The notes beneath the pieces are model-generated. The model was not told the DNA's origin. It saw only the letters and a program-made list of their open reading frames with translations, and did not search any database. Position numbers and translations under genes: made by a program. From Adenophora triphylla var. japonica (lineage: Eukaryota > Streptophyta > Magnoliopsida > Asterales > Campanulaceae), in contig JAFEMH010004891.1 of NCBI GenBank assembly GCA_022495995.1, positions 123,484-187,483 on the forward strand: DNA of 64,000 nt, written 5' to 3'. Numbering within the stretch: position 1 is the first letter of the stretch; each line of letters begins with the position of its first letter. Below, one piece after another: positions 32,255-43,048 of this stretch.

Positions 32255-34096
32255 TCAATCAAATTGCCTTTCAGGAATCCAAGGCCTTTTAGGCTTGAGA
32301 TTTTTTGATTTAGCTTTCGATCCAGATTTTCCTCGTTTTCCTTTAACCTTTTGAAAGCCATCTTCTTCATCGTAATAATCTTCAAAATTATCGCAGTCAG
32401 CCATTGGAGCCCACGGGTCAACATGAACTCCACCAATAATACCCCCATAAGTGCGAGCATCATGATATGCCGTAGGAGAAATAGCAGAAAGACCACCTTT
32501 CGATTCCGAATCACATTTTTCCCGAATGATAAGAGCTTCTTTTAGGTTTTTTGAATTTATAAATTTAGGATTAAAATATTTAGGATTTGGCATACGAGCG
32601 GTAGAGGGACGAAGGTTAGGAGCTGATGAAGAGGCTTGATATTGTCGAACCTTTTCCTGAATTTGATCAAGGGTTGAAAATCCCACCACATTTCCTTCTT
32701 TTTCGGCCAGAGCATCTCCATTATCTTTAGGAGCTTCATTTTCGGTAAGATGAGAAACCAAAGAATCTCCAAGATTTTGAGCTTCCTCCCCAGATTTTTC
32801 GGCATCTCCATTATCTTTAGGAGCTTCATTTTCGGTAAGATGAGATACCAAAGAATCTCCAAGATTTTGAGCTTCCTCCCCAGATTTTTCGGCATTACCC
32901 AAATTGGAATCCGAAAATTGCTCAATCAATGCCAAATCTGAGTCTCCAAGATTTTGAGCCAAATTCAAATTTGAATTAGAGAAATCCTCCCCAGAATTTT
33001 CGGTAATACCCATAATGGAATCCGAGAGTTGCTCAGAGTTTGGGTTTACCGTATCCGGGTTTACCTGAGGGACACCCTCACACGGGTCGACCCTTTCTTG
33101 ATTTTCCTTTGGATCGCCATCACCATTCACTGTGCCACCAATTGGTTCTTCCACCATCGCCGGCGTATCCGTCATCTCTTTGGATGAAGATGTTTCTTTA
33201 GGAACCCAAGTACCTTGTTCTTTACCATGCGGCATATGAGGGATACCCACTGTATTCTTGGGGCTAATTTCATGAACCAGAGATGAGAAATTCTTCTTTT
33301 TTCGGCAATCCCTCACCTCGTGCCCAAGTAACCCGCATCCCTTACAATACAGAATGTTTCCTTCAAACTCTATCGACTGATAGAAACCTTTATCATTGGA
33401 CTCACCTATCCAGACCTTCGTGGGTAATGGTTTAGAGACATCAACTTCCACACATATCCTAGCAAAGCTAGGATGTGTAAACGCCAATGTACGATCATCA
33501 GCCCTTAAAAAATGTCCTAAGCCATTGTCGATACGATCTAAATATGCAGGTGCGAAGTAATGTAGTGGTAGTTTGGGTAGGCGAACCCACACCGCTACCA
33601 TTGGACAATCAACTCTAAAAAAGAATTTCGGAGACCACCTGAAAGATCGGTACATGGAATTGTTGATCATATGTGATTCCTTAGAAAGGGCACGTTTCAA
33701 ATCCACTTCTGAAGTTAGATAGACCATTACGTGCCTCGGATCCATCAATCCGATGATGAACAGACCTTTAAGCCGCCACACATTGGCAATGTGCTCCTGG
33801 ATCACACGAAGGTGGGGACGACCTGCAGAAAACTTCAAAACAATAGTGAACTCTAGTTTCTTCTCCGCTACACTAATCTCTCTTGGTGTGAATAATACTA
33901 ACGGCACATCATTCACTCTTGTTGCCGGCCTAGGAGGTAAAGAAACACCACCAAGAGGGGGTGTCAACACAGCATCCATTTTTGATGAAGAGGATGGGGG
34001 AGGTGCCGATCCTTTCACCGCCTCCGCATAGGATGGAGGAGGTGGAGGGGGATCCCCCGAGTTGATGTCCGGTGGCATAGCCGCCACCAGCGCCAA
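32255..34096 (-). CDS. LINE ORF1-like protein, 613 aa, with DUF4283 and zinc knuckle
   Basis: A long open frame without stops. Order: Pro-rich N-terminus (residues 1-60), a DUF4283-like region (about 75-235), and a CCHC knuckle C251-x2-C254-x4-H259-x4-C264. An acidic Asn/Glu-rich region with a perfect tandem repeat of 30 residues (32712-32891 in DNA, period 90 bp) follows, and a basic C-terminus (..KVKGKRGKSGSKAKSKNLKP..) ends it. This arrangement is typical of plant L1 ORF1 proteins, which bind LINE RNA. The frame is intact although ORF2 is missing, so mobility would need help from another LINE. Confidence 0.8.
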   Translation of the reverse strand: MALVAAMPPDINSGDPPPPPPSYAEAVKGSAPPPSSSSKMDAVLTPPLGGVSLPPRPATRVNDVPLVLFTPREISVAEKKLEFTIVLKFSAGRPHLRVIQEHIANVWRLKGLFIIGLMDPRHVMVYLTSEVDLKRALSKESHMINNSMYRSFRWSPKFFFRVDCPMVAVWVRLPKLPLHYFAPAYLDRIDNGLGHFLRADDRTLAFTHPSFARICVEVDVSKPLPTKVWIGESNDKGFYQSIEFEGNILYCKGCGLLGHEVRDCRKKKNFSSLVHEISPKNTVGIPHMPHGKEQGTWVPKETSSSKEMTDTPAMVEEPIGGTVNGDGDPKENQERVDPCEGVPQVNPDTVNPNSEQLSDSIMGITENSGEDFSNSNLNLAQNLGDSDLALIEQFSDSNLGNAEKSGEEAQNLGDSLVSHLTENEAPKDNGDAEKSGEEAQNLGDSLVSHLTENEAPKDNGDALAEKEGNVVGFSTLDQIQEKVRQYQASSSAPNLRPSTARMPNPKYFNPKFINSKNLKEALIIREKCDSESKGGLSAISPTAYHDARTYGGIIGGVHVDPWAPMADCDNFEDYYDEEDGFQKVKGKRGKSGSKAKSKNLKPKRPWIPERQFD

Positions 34097-35691
34097 AAGC
34101 TAGAGAGAATGTGTTTTTAGTGCGTGTGTGTGTATTGGTAGTTTGACATAGCTATTTTCATTTAGCAGGAGACTTATAATGTCTTACTTTTTACTAGTTT
34201 TGATAGAGACAATTTCTATAGTGGGTACAACATTAGTACTCCTTTATGGAATCGTAAATGGTCCAAATAGATATTGGGAAGGGGTTTAAATAATATTCTG
34301 AAAATGCTTGGAAGGCAATTACGAACTTGAACCAAAGTTTATAAAACTTGGTAATTGAACTTGGAACCTTTAGAGAAGGTGTTTAATGTTATATGATGTA
34401 CGCGTAGGGTTACTTATATGATATTGTATCCTTACGTGATGACCTGTATAGGGTTATTTATTCTTATAATGCATAATATGTGTAGTGCACTATTTACTTG
34501 GTTTGGACAGGACTGGTAGTACCCTGTTACTAGTTTACATATTAATGTGTAGGACTTATGTGCTATACTTTGTGCCATAAGAGTTTACATATTCATAGTT
34601 AATTGTGCACATAGTGTTAAATACGTGTTGCACTGTTTCAATTGTTTAACATGAGTTGCAGTACCACGTGTATATATATGTTGATGTCCCGTTGGGTGGT
34701 CTTACTTTCAAGTATCTGTGATATTCTTGAATATGGTATACCGGGGCTTGATCTTCGGGGGTATAGGGAATGCAACCACTTATGAGAAGATATTTCATAA
34801 GGTGTTGGATGTCCTTATACTTGTACCGTTCACCCCCTTCTGTGGCCACGGATTGAGGGGTTTAGCTTCTGTGGATATGTGCAGTCATGCCACATGATAG
34901 TGAGGCAACTTATATGGATCTTTATAAGGGGTCGTATAAGAGGTGAATGTGCACTAGCAAATACCAAATGAGAGGAGTATGACTCCCACCGTAGTACTAC
35001 ATATGACCCGAGATGGGGAAAAGGTAAAGGGAAAGGTAACGTAAAGTGTTTCTTGTTTTCCCAATGTGATTGAGCAACCTTTGTGTATGTGTTGCATGTA
35101 TATGACTTATTGGTCGGCAGAAAGGTAACGTAATGTGTTTCTTGTTTTCCAATATTGAGCAACCGTTTATGTGTTGCATCTTGTATGGCATATTGTTGCA
35201 TACATAATAGCTTCTTTGAGATTTTATCTCACCCCTTCTCCCTTTATTGTTTTAGATCCCGGCGAGATGTGAGGACCGGACCAGTGAGGCCGGGGAAGGA
35301 GTTTGGACATCTTTTGGTTGTCGGGGTATATGTTGTATTGGGGAGTTGGGATAGTTGGTTGTTATTCTTTTGGGGAAAGGTTTTGTATATAAAACTTTCA
35401 GAAGCATGTTTCTGTTGAGTTGTGTTGTAAGTAAACTTGAGTTGGTTTGTTTTATGGTTGGCTTGTGTAAGCCTTACCAGTTGTATATTTGTATAAACAG
35501 GGTGTGTTTGGTTTTAAACAGGTTTATATATCGCCTCCGTGTAGAGAGGTTATTTTGAAATTGTTTTGAAAATGAGTCGTATACTTTTCAAGTTAAAGTA
35601 AAGAAAAGTTTTTTTTTTAAAGGTGTATTTTGGGACTCTCCATCCTGGGACACGATTTTATAGGTCTCGGGAGTTGGGAGGAGCCCACAGT

Positions 35692-35703
35692 TGGTATCAG
35701 AGC
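35692..35703 (+). promoter_or_regulatory. Primer-binding site of element D
   Basis: TGGTATCAGAGC, complementary to initiator methionine tRNA, two bases after the 5' LTR end. Confidence 0.95.
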
Positions 35704-35789
35704 TTTGTCTAGAAGTCAAGGGTAGATGTCTAGTCTAAGGGGGAGTGTGTGATCTCTGACGCCGAGTGTTTAATGCAGGGATCATTATA

Positions 35790-37205
35790 ATGGCTGGGAC
35801 TAGTGGTGACCAGCAGAGGGAACATGGGAACATTGGTGATCAGGTTGATGGGGGAGATCAGAATGCCGAGATGATGGCTATGTTTCGGGTATTCCTCCAG
35901 AATATGGCAGCTCAGGGTAGAGCACAGCAGCAACCTTAGGCAAGGCCGACACAGGGGTTAGAGAAATTCATAAAATTGTCTCCACCAAGCTTCAACGGAG
36001 ATCCAGATCCACTGATAGCTGAGAGATGGTTGGAGGCCATGACTAAGATCTTTGTGGCAATGGAGAGTACAGATGAAGAAAAGGTTAGATGTGCATTATT
36101 CAAGTTAGAGGGTCCTGCTGAGCATTGGTGGCAAATTCTTAAGGAATGCTGGGAGCGGGATCATACGCCCCAGACCTGGGACAACTTCGTCAGTAAATTC
36201 AAAGAGCATTACGTACCAGTGATTACCAAAGACAAGAAAGAGGTAGAGTTCCTGAAGCTTGAGCAGGGGACAATGACAGTAGCCCAATATTCTGCAAAAT
36301 TTACAGAACTATCGAGGTATTGTCCACATCTTGTACCAGATAAAAGCAGGAGGGTTTACAGATTTGTCAAGGGACTCAGGTTGGAGTTCAGGAAGCAGTT
36401 GTTGACTCACGATTTTCCCAACTACTAGGCGGCAGTTAACATGGCATACAGAATTGAGAATGACATCAAGGAACATAGAGGTAAATATGAGGGTAGTGGA
36501 AGCAAGGCTAAGTTCTCAGGCCAGAGTTCAGGTCAGAGAAAGAATCAGCCTAGATCTTCAACTTCTGGAGTGGCTAAGGGAGGAACAGTTACTGTTTCTA
36601 CTCGACCTGTATCAAGCAAGTTTGGCACTGTTTGTAATTGGTGTAAGAAAGTGGGGCACTCATAAGACAGTTGTTGGAGTAAGCAGGGAAAGTGTATGAG
36701 TTGTGGTGAGATGGGGCACTTCAGAAAAGACTATCCTAAGTTCAAAAAGGGTCAAGCTACGGGTGGTAGACCACAGGGTGACCAGCCCAAAGGTGAGGTA
36801 AAGAGAGATGTTGAGGGGAAACCCAAAGAGAGAGTCCAAGGTAGAGTCTTTGCTTTAGATAGAGGCGCAGTAGATCCCACTGCGGTGATTAGAGGTATTG
36901 TCCCTGTCTCAGGGGTCAGGGCTCGTATTCTTATTGACCCTGGATCGTCTCATTCTTTTGTGGCATCTCATTTTGCATTTACATTGCATAAGTTGCCTAA
37001 GTTGTTACCTTATGCGCTAGAGGTTTCTACTCCTGTGGGAGAGCACCTCGAATCCTCTTTGATTTATTATGGCTGTGAGGTGATTATATGTGGGCATGTT
37101 TTGCCAGTGGATTCAATAGAGTTACCAATCCATGATTTTGATGTTATTTTAGGCATGGGCTGGTTGAGTGCTTGTTATGCCTTGGTGGACTGTCGTAGAA
37201 AGTGA
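35790..37205 (+). pseudogene. Element D gag and protease, with in-frame stops
   Basis: From ATG 35790 one frame runs through gag (..SPPSFNGDPDPLIAERWLEA.., ..GPAEHWWQILKE..), a CCHC knuckle (CMSCGEMGHFRKDYP at about 36693-36737, last Cys changed to Tyr) and an aspartic protease (ILIDPGSSHSFVASHF, near 36930). Stops at 35937 (TAG), 36426 (TAG), 36663 (TAA) and 37203 (TGA) lie in the same frame, with coding resuming after each, so substitution rather than indel decay explains them. Gag builds the particle and the protease processes the polyprotein. Confidence 0.92.
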
Positions 37206-38710
37206 GTCACCTTTTCTATGCCTGATGTGCCTGTATTTGTCTTTGATGCTGATAAATCTTTATTTGGCATTCATGTTATATCTACTATAAAGGCTAGAAA
37301 GTTGTTGTCTAAAGGGTGTGAGGGTTACCTAGCTTATGTGGTAGACTCTGGTAAGAAGTCTCCCGAGTTATCTTGTGTTCCGATTGTGAATGAGTTCGGT
37401 GATGTATTCTCAACCGAGTATTCCATGCCTCCCGATAGAGAAGTGGAATTTTGCATTGATTTATTGCCGGGTACTTCACCAATTTCTAAAGCACCCTACG
37501 TAATGGCTCCAAATGAGTTGAAAGAGTTGAAAATTCGGTTGCGGGAATTGTTAGACAAAGGGTTTATTCATCCCAGTGTGTCACCCTGGGGAGCACCAGT
37601 TCTGTTTGTTAGGAAGAAGGATGGTACATTGCGGTTGTGTATTGATTACAGGTTGATGAATCAAGCTACAATTAAGAACAAATATCATCTTCCTCATATT
37701 GATGATTTGTTTGATCAACTCCAAGGTTCCGTTATATATTCTAAGTTGGATTTACGTAGCGGATACCATCAGTTGAAGATCAAGCCAGATGATGTTTCTA
37801 AAACAGCTTTCAGAACAAGGTATGGCCACTATGAATTTCTTGTTATGCCATTTGGGTTGACCAATGCACCGGCAGTCTTTATGGATATGATGAACAGGAT
37901 CTTCAAGCCGTATCTTGATAGTTTTGTGGTTGTTTTTATTGATGATATCCTGGTATATTCAAAATCCAGGGAAGATCACGAGAGGCACTTGAGGATTGTC
38001 TTATCCGTGCTTCGCGAGAAACAGTTATTTGCAAAGTTCAGCAAATGTGAGTTTTGGCTGGAACAAATTTCTTTCTTGGGTCACGTGGTATCTAGTTCTG
38101 GTATTGCAGTGGATCCTACAAAGATTGAGGCCGTAGTCAACTGGAAACAGCCTTCTATAGTGACAGAGGTTCGTAGTTTCCTTTGTTTAGCGTGGTATTA
38201 TCGAAGATTTATTGAGGGATTTTCGAGGATTGCAACTCCGTTGACCAGATTGACCCGAAAGGATGTACCATTTATATGGGATGCTAAGTGTGAAGCTGGT
38301 TTTCTTGGGCGAAGAAGAGATTGACTTCAGCTCCTATTCTTACACTTTCAGAGGGTTGTGAGAACTTTGTTATTTTCAGCGATGCTTCTAAAGAGGGATT
38401 GGGTTGTGTACTTATGCAGAATGGGAAGGTAATTGCGTATGCTTCGAGGAAGTTATCACCAGCGGAGCAGAATTATCCTACCCACGATATGGAGTTAGCA
38501 GCTATTGTGTTTGCATTGCATAAGTGGAAACACTACTTGTATGGGGCAAAGTTTGAGATAATTACAGATCATAAGAGCTTGAAATACTTGTTTACTCAGA
38601 AGGAACTGAACAACAGACAGAGGCGTTGGTTGGAGCTTCTGAAGGATTATGATTGTGTCATTTCTTATCATCCCGGGAAAGCTAACGTGGTGGCTGATGC
38701 TATTAGCCGT
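37206..38710 (+). pseudogene. Element D reverse transcriptase and RNase H
   Basis: The RT domain has [35 protein letters not shown] and the catalytic FIDDILVYS motif near 37935. A frameshift at about 38295-38321 separates it from RNase H, whose motifs are [31 protein letters not shown] and ITDHKSL. RT and RNase H convert element RNA to DNA. The active-site residues are preserved, but the frame break and upstream stops prevent a complete polyprotein. Confidence 0.93.
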
Positions 38711-40228
38711 AAGACTCATTTATCATCTTTAGTATCTCGGGAATTGAGAGGTGATATGTTGTTTGCTAATGTCAGAGCTGTTCCTACTCTTTATGGAGAT
38801 CTTATGGAAGCTCAGTTGAATGATGATGAGTTGAAGAAAATCAGGGAGAAATTGCAAGATGGAAAGTCTGGGGAATTTTCATTGAACATGGATGGAATTC
38901 TAACTTTCAAAGACAGGATTTGCGTACGTTCTTCCCCAGAAATCAAAAGACAGGTATTAGAGGATGGCCATAAGTCCTGATTTGCTATTCATCCAGGAAG
39001 CACCAAAATGTATCAGGATCTGAAAGGGGGTTAGTAGTGGAATGGCATGAAAAAGGAAATTGCAGAATTCGTGTCAAAGTGTCTAACTTGACAACAGATC
39101 AAAACGGAACACCAGAGGCCAGCAGGATTACTTCAGCCATTGAATATTCCGGAATGGAAGTGGGAGGGCATTTCTATGGATTTCGTGACTGGATTGCCTC
39201 CTACTCCGAGGAAGATGGATGCTATATGGGTGATTGTGGATAGACCGACCAAATCAGCTCATTTCCTACCAGTTTCAACCAAGTATTCATTGGAGAGATT
39301 GACTCAGTTGTATATCCGTGAGATTGTGAGATTGCATGGGGTACCTGTCAACATTGTGTCTGATAGGGATCCGAGATTCACCTCGCGGTTTTGGAGGGCT
39401 TTGCATGAAGCCTTGGGATCAAAGGTGAGTTTCAGTACAGCTTTTCATCCTCAGACTGATGGGCAGACAGAGAGGACTCTTCAGATTCTCGAGGACATGC
39501 TACAGGCTTGTGTGATGGACTTCCAGTTATCTTGGGAAGACCATTTGCCTTTAGTGGAGTTTGCCTACAACAATAGTTACCAATCCAGCATTGAGATGGC
39601 ACCATATGAGGCACTGTATGGGAGGAAATGTAGGTCCCCAATGTGTTGGGATGAGGTTGGAGAGGCTAAACTTTGGGGTCCAGACTTGGTTAGGGACTCA
39701 ACTGAGAAGATCAAAGTGATCCGTGACAGATTGAGGACAACTCAGAGTCGTCAGAAGAGCTATGCCGACACGAGAAGAAGGGAGTTATCCTTACAGGTTG
39801 GTGACTTGGTATTCTTGAAGATCTCACCAAGAACGGGGATCAAGAGGTTTGGCAACAAAGAAAAATTGGCTCCTAGATTCGTTGGTCCTTTTGAAATTTT
39901 AGAGAAGGTAAGTGAGTTAGCCTATCGTTTGGCCCTACCTCCCTCTCTTTCTTCTCTTCATGATGTGTTCCATGTGTCCATGTTGAGGAAGTACTGTTAT
40001 GATTCCTCTCATGTGTTGAGTTCTCCTCCAGAGGATGTCCAGGCGGATATGACTTATGTGGAGGTACCATTGCGAATTCTAGAGTGGCAGGTCCGGGAAT
40101 TGCGTACCAAGATTATTCCCGTGGTGAAAGTTCTTTGGAAGAATCACACCATTGAGGAAGCTACTTGGGAATTGGAATCTGAGATGAGACAGAAATATCC
40201 GAATTTGTTTGATCATTCAGGTAAGTGA
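38711..40228 (+). pseudogene. Element D integrase with chromodomain-like C-terminus
   Basis: It continues in the RNase H frame. Stops lie at 38978 (TGA), 39032 and 39035 (TAG TAG) and 39089 (TGA) within the zinc-binding HHCC region. The DDE core follows: MDFVTGLPPTPRKMDAIWVI, VSDRDPRFTSRFW and FHPQTDGQTERTLQILEDML. After a GPF/Y-type segment the end reads ..VKVLWKNHTIEEATWELESE.., a chromodomain-like module that in Tekay elements steers integration to heterochromatin. The chain ends at TGA 40226. Confidence 0.92.
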
Positions 40229-40268
40229 AGTCCAAATTCGGGACGAATTTTATTTAAGGGGGAGTGAG
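40229..40268 (+). promoter_or_regulatory. Polypurine tract of element D
   Basis: AAGGGGGAGTGAG lies directly before the 3' LTR start TGTCACGACCC at 40269. This is the usual primer for plus-strand synthesis. Confidence 0.85.
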
Positions 40269-43043
40269 TGTCACGACCCTAAACCTAGGCACATTTTGGT
40301 CATACGTGGAGCACATGGGAGTGGAGTGCATTGCATCTCATATACAGTATGCATTATATGTTAATTGGTTTTATTATGTATTTATTTGGCTAAGTTGTTA
40401 AATTCCGTGATTTTAGATGTTATTAAAGTAATTTTTAAAATATAATATCTAAATGAAACATATGGGAATTAATGTATTAAAGTTATAATATTTGAAATTT
40501 TAAATAGAAATGTTATAAAAAATATAAGTAGCATTTTATTATGAGACGGAGGGTGTAATAATAATAATAAAAATAAAAGAAATATGGGGCGGTTGGTTTG
40601 AGAAATTGGATTTGGTTTAAGTTGTGGGACCCATAGATTATTTTGCATGGAAAATTTTGACAGCAATTGGTTCTCACGTGGACTTATGTTTAGGTGTAAA
40701 AAATTGGATAATTTCTTCTTACCTTCTCAGCTCTTCTACTTCTCTCTCGGTTCTTCTCTTTCTCTCCGTACCAACTTATCGTTCCATTAGCCTAGGTTAC
40801 CTTTAGAAATTCGTAGAAAATCATCTGTTGCTCCATTTCAAATTTTGACTTCATGTTTGTGATCAAGGAGTCGATTAGAACAAGAATAGCAGAGTAAATC
40901 TTCTTTTTATTTCGGCAAATTTTGATAAGTTATTATAATTTTTTTCAATAATTGTTCATTCAATATTTAATATTGATATTATGTGATATAAATGGTTCTT
41001 GTTATTTTAGTGCAATTTAATTTGGTGTAAAAATGGGATGATTAGCAATTATATGGGACCAAGTGTCTGTTATACACAATACTCGGATTATGTGAAAGAA
41101 AGGTTTAAGATATATTCCCTCCGTCCCTAAATGTTTGTCCCATTTTTTCTTTTCCTTTGTCCCAAAAAGTTAGTCTCGTTTTCAAAATTAAAGCTTCAAA
41201 ATCACTACATTTTCAAAACTTGTAACATTTAGGGACAGAGTATTACATAACGGCGGTGTATATTATCAATAATTTTCAAAGCGTTCATAAAAATAACCAA
41301 AATTAAAGCTTCAAAATCACTAAATTAAAATGTTTGAAAAGTCAAATGGGACAAACATTTAGGGACGGAGGGAGTAAATCTTTTTGGTGTAAAGTTAATC
41401 ACCTATGATTGGATTCATGTTCTCAGTATGGAAAGCTCAATTAGTTAAGTGCTCCATCATATAGGTTTGGTGAAAACTAAGCAACTGAGTAAATTATGGT
41501 TCATCAGTACCTTTAGCGGGAGACTTATAATGTCTTACTTTTTACTAGTTTTGATAGAGACAATTTCTATAGTGGGTACAACATTAGTACTCCTTTATGG
41601 AACCGTAAATGGTCCAAATAGATATTGGGAAGGGCTTTAAATAATATCCTGAAAATGCTTGGAAGGCAATTACGAACATGAACCAAAGTTTTATTAAACT
41701 TGGTAATTGAACTTGAAACCTTTAGAGAAGGTGTTTAATGTTATATGATGTACGCGTAGGGTTACTTATATGATATTGTATCCTTACGTGATGACCTGTA
41801 TAGGGTTATTTGTTCTTAAAATGCATAATATGTGTAGTGCACTATTTACTTGGTTTGGACAGGAGTGGTAGTACCCTGTTACTAGTTTACATATTGTGTA
41901 ATGAATGTGTAGGACTTATGTGCTATACTTTGTGTCATAAGAGTTTACATATTCATAGTTAATTGTGCACATAGTGTTAAATACGTGTTGCACTGTTTCA
42001 ATTGTTTAACATGAGTTGCAGTACCATGTGTATATATATGTTGATGTCCCGTTGGGTGGACTTACTTTCAAGTATCTGTGATGTGCTTGAATATGGTATA
42101 CCAGTTGATCTTCGGGGGTATAGGGAATGCAACCACTTATGAGAAGATATTTCATAAGGTGTTGGATGTCCTTATACTTGTACCGTTCACCCCCTTCTGT
42201 GGCCACGGATTGAGGGGTTCAGCTTCTGTGGATATGTGCAGTCATGCCACATGATAGCGAGGCAGCTTATATGGATCTCTATAAGGGGTCGTATAAGAGG
42301 TGAATGTGCACTAGCAATTCACCAAATGAGAGGAGTATGACTCCCACCGTAGTACTACATATGACCCAGATGGGGAAAAGGTAAAGGGAAAGGTAACGTA
42401 AAGTGTTTACTGTTTTCCCAATGTGATTGAGCAACCTGTGTATGTGTTGCATGTATATGACTTATTGGTCAGCAGGAAAAGGTAACATAATGTGTTTACT
42501 GTTTTCCAATATTGAGCAACCTGTTTATGTGTTGCATCTTGTATGGCATATTGATGCATACATAATAGCTTGCTGCGATTTTATCTCACCCCTTCTCCCT
42601 TTATTGTTTTAGATCCCGCTGAGACAGGAGGACCGGACCAGTGAGGCCGGGAAAGGAGTTTGGACATCTTTTGGTTGTCGGCGTATGTGTTGTATTGGGG
42701 AGTTGGGATAGTTGGTTGTTATTCTTTTGGGGAAAGTTTTTGTATATAAAACTTTCAGAAGCATGTTTCTGTTGAGTTGTGTTGTAAGTAAACTTGAGTT
42801 GGTTTGTTTTATGGTTGGCTTATGTAAGCCTTACCAGTTGTATATTTGTATAAACAGGGTGTGTTTGGTTTTAAACAGGTTTATATATCACCTCCGTGTA
42901 GAGATTATTTTGAAATTGTTTTGAAAATGAGTCGTATACTTTTCAAGTTAAAGTAAAGAAAAGTTTTTTTTAAAAGGTGTATTTTGGGACTCTCCATCCT
43001 GGGACACGATTTTATAGGTCTCGGGAGTTGGGAGGAGCCCACA
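40269..43043 (+). repeat. 3' LTR of element D (2775 bp)
   Basis: TGTCACGACCC to GGAGCCCACA, followed by target duplication ATGTC. It retains the empty target sites for the LINE and for the first MITE seen in the 5' LTR. It carries its own MITE at 41115-41374. About 300 bp (40411-40715) are extra relative to the 5' LTR. Confidence 0.93.
41115..41374. mobile_element. Stowaway-like MITE in the 3' LTR of D
   Basis: Ends TTCCCTCCGTCCCTAAATG and CATTTAGGGACGGAGGGAG. The interior differs from the MITE at the equivalent position in the 5' LTR (31032-31287). Confidence 0.88.
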
Positions 43044-43048
43044 ATGTC

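Larger units (their letters stand above)
31443..34160 (-). mobile_element. LINE copy with ORF1 only, inserted in the 5' LTR of D
   Basis: It is flanked by an 18-bp target duplication, TTTAGCGGGAGACTTATA (31425-31442) and the same word with one change at 34161-34178. The 3' LTR of D has this word once (near 41513). On the minus strand the copy has a 5' leader, ORF1 (34096 to 32255), a short 3' region ending ..GGGGACATCGCCCTTTTCGCC and an A tract (seen as T at about 31737-31745). No ORF2 (endonuclease and reverse transcriptase) is present. MITEs lie at its 3' end and inside its 3' region. Confidence 0.85.
30222..35689 (+). repeat. 5' LTR of element D, enlarged to 5468 bp by nested insertions
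   Basis: The intact partner LTR (40269-43043) is 2775 bp. The excess is explained by MITEs at 30711-30966 and 31032-31287 and a LINE copy with two further MITEs (31443-34160). The 3' LTR in turn has about 300 bp at roughly 40411-40715 not found here. A pyrimidine-rich stretch (about 30375-30435) may be the transcript leader. Confidence 0.9.
30222..43043 (+). mobile_element. Gypsy element D (Tekay-type chromovirus), complete structure
   Basis: Both LTRs start TGTCACGACCC and end GGAGCCCACA. The element is flanked by the 5-bp target duplication ATGTC (30217-30221 and 43044-43048). A primer-binding site (35692-35703) and a polypurine tract (about 40258-40268) are present. The gag-pol order is gag, protease, reverse transcriptase, RNase H, integrase and a chromodomain-like C-terminus, as in Tekay/Del chromoviruses. 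Multiple stops and one frameshift make it non-autonomous. It sits inside the LTR of element C. Confidence 0.93.

Noticed and set aside
32557..32925. Minus-strand 122-aa frame with repeated PKNLGRKLKILEILW words
   Set aside because: Shifted frame of the LINE ORF1 repeat region.
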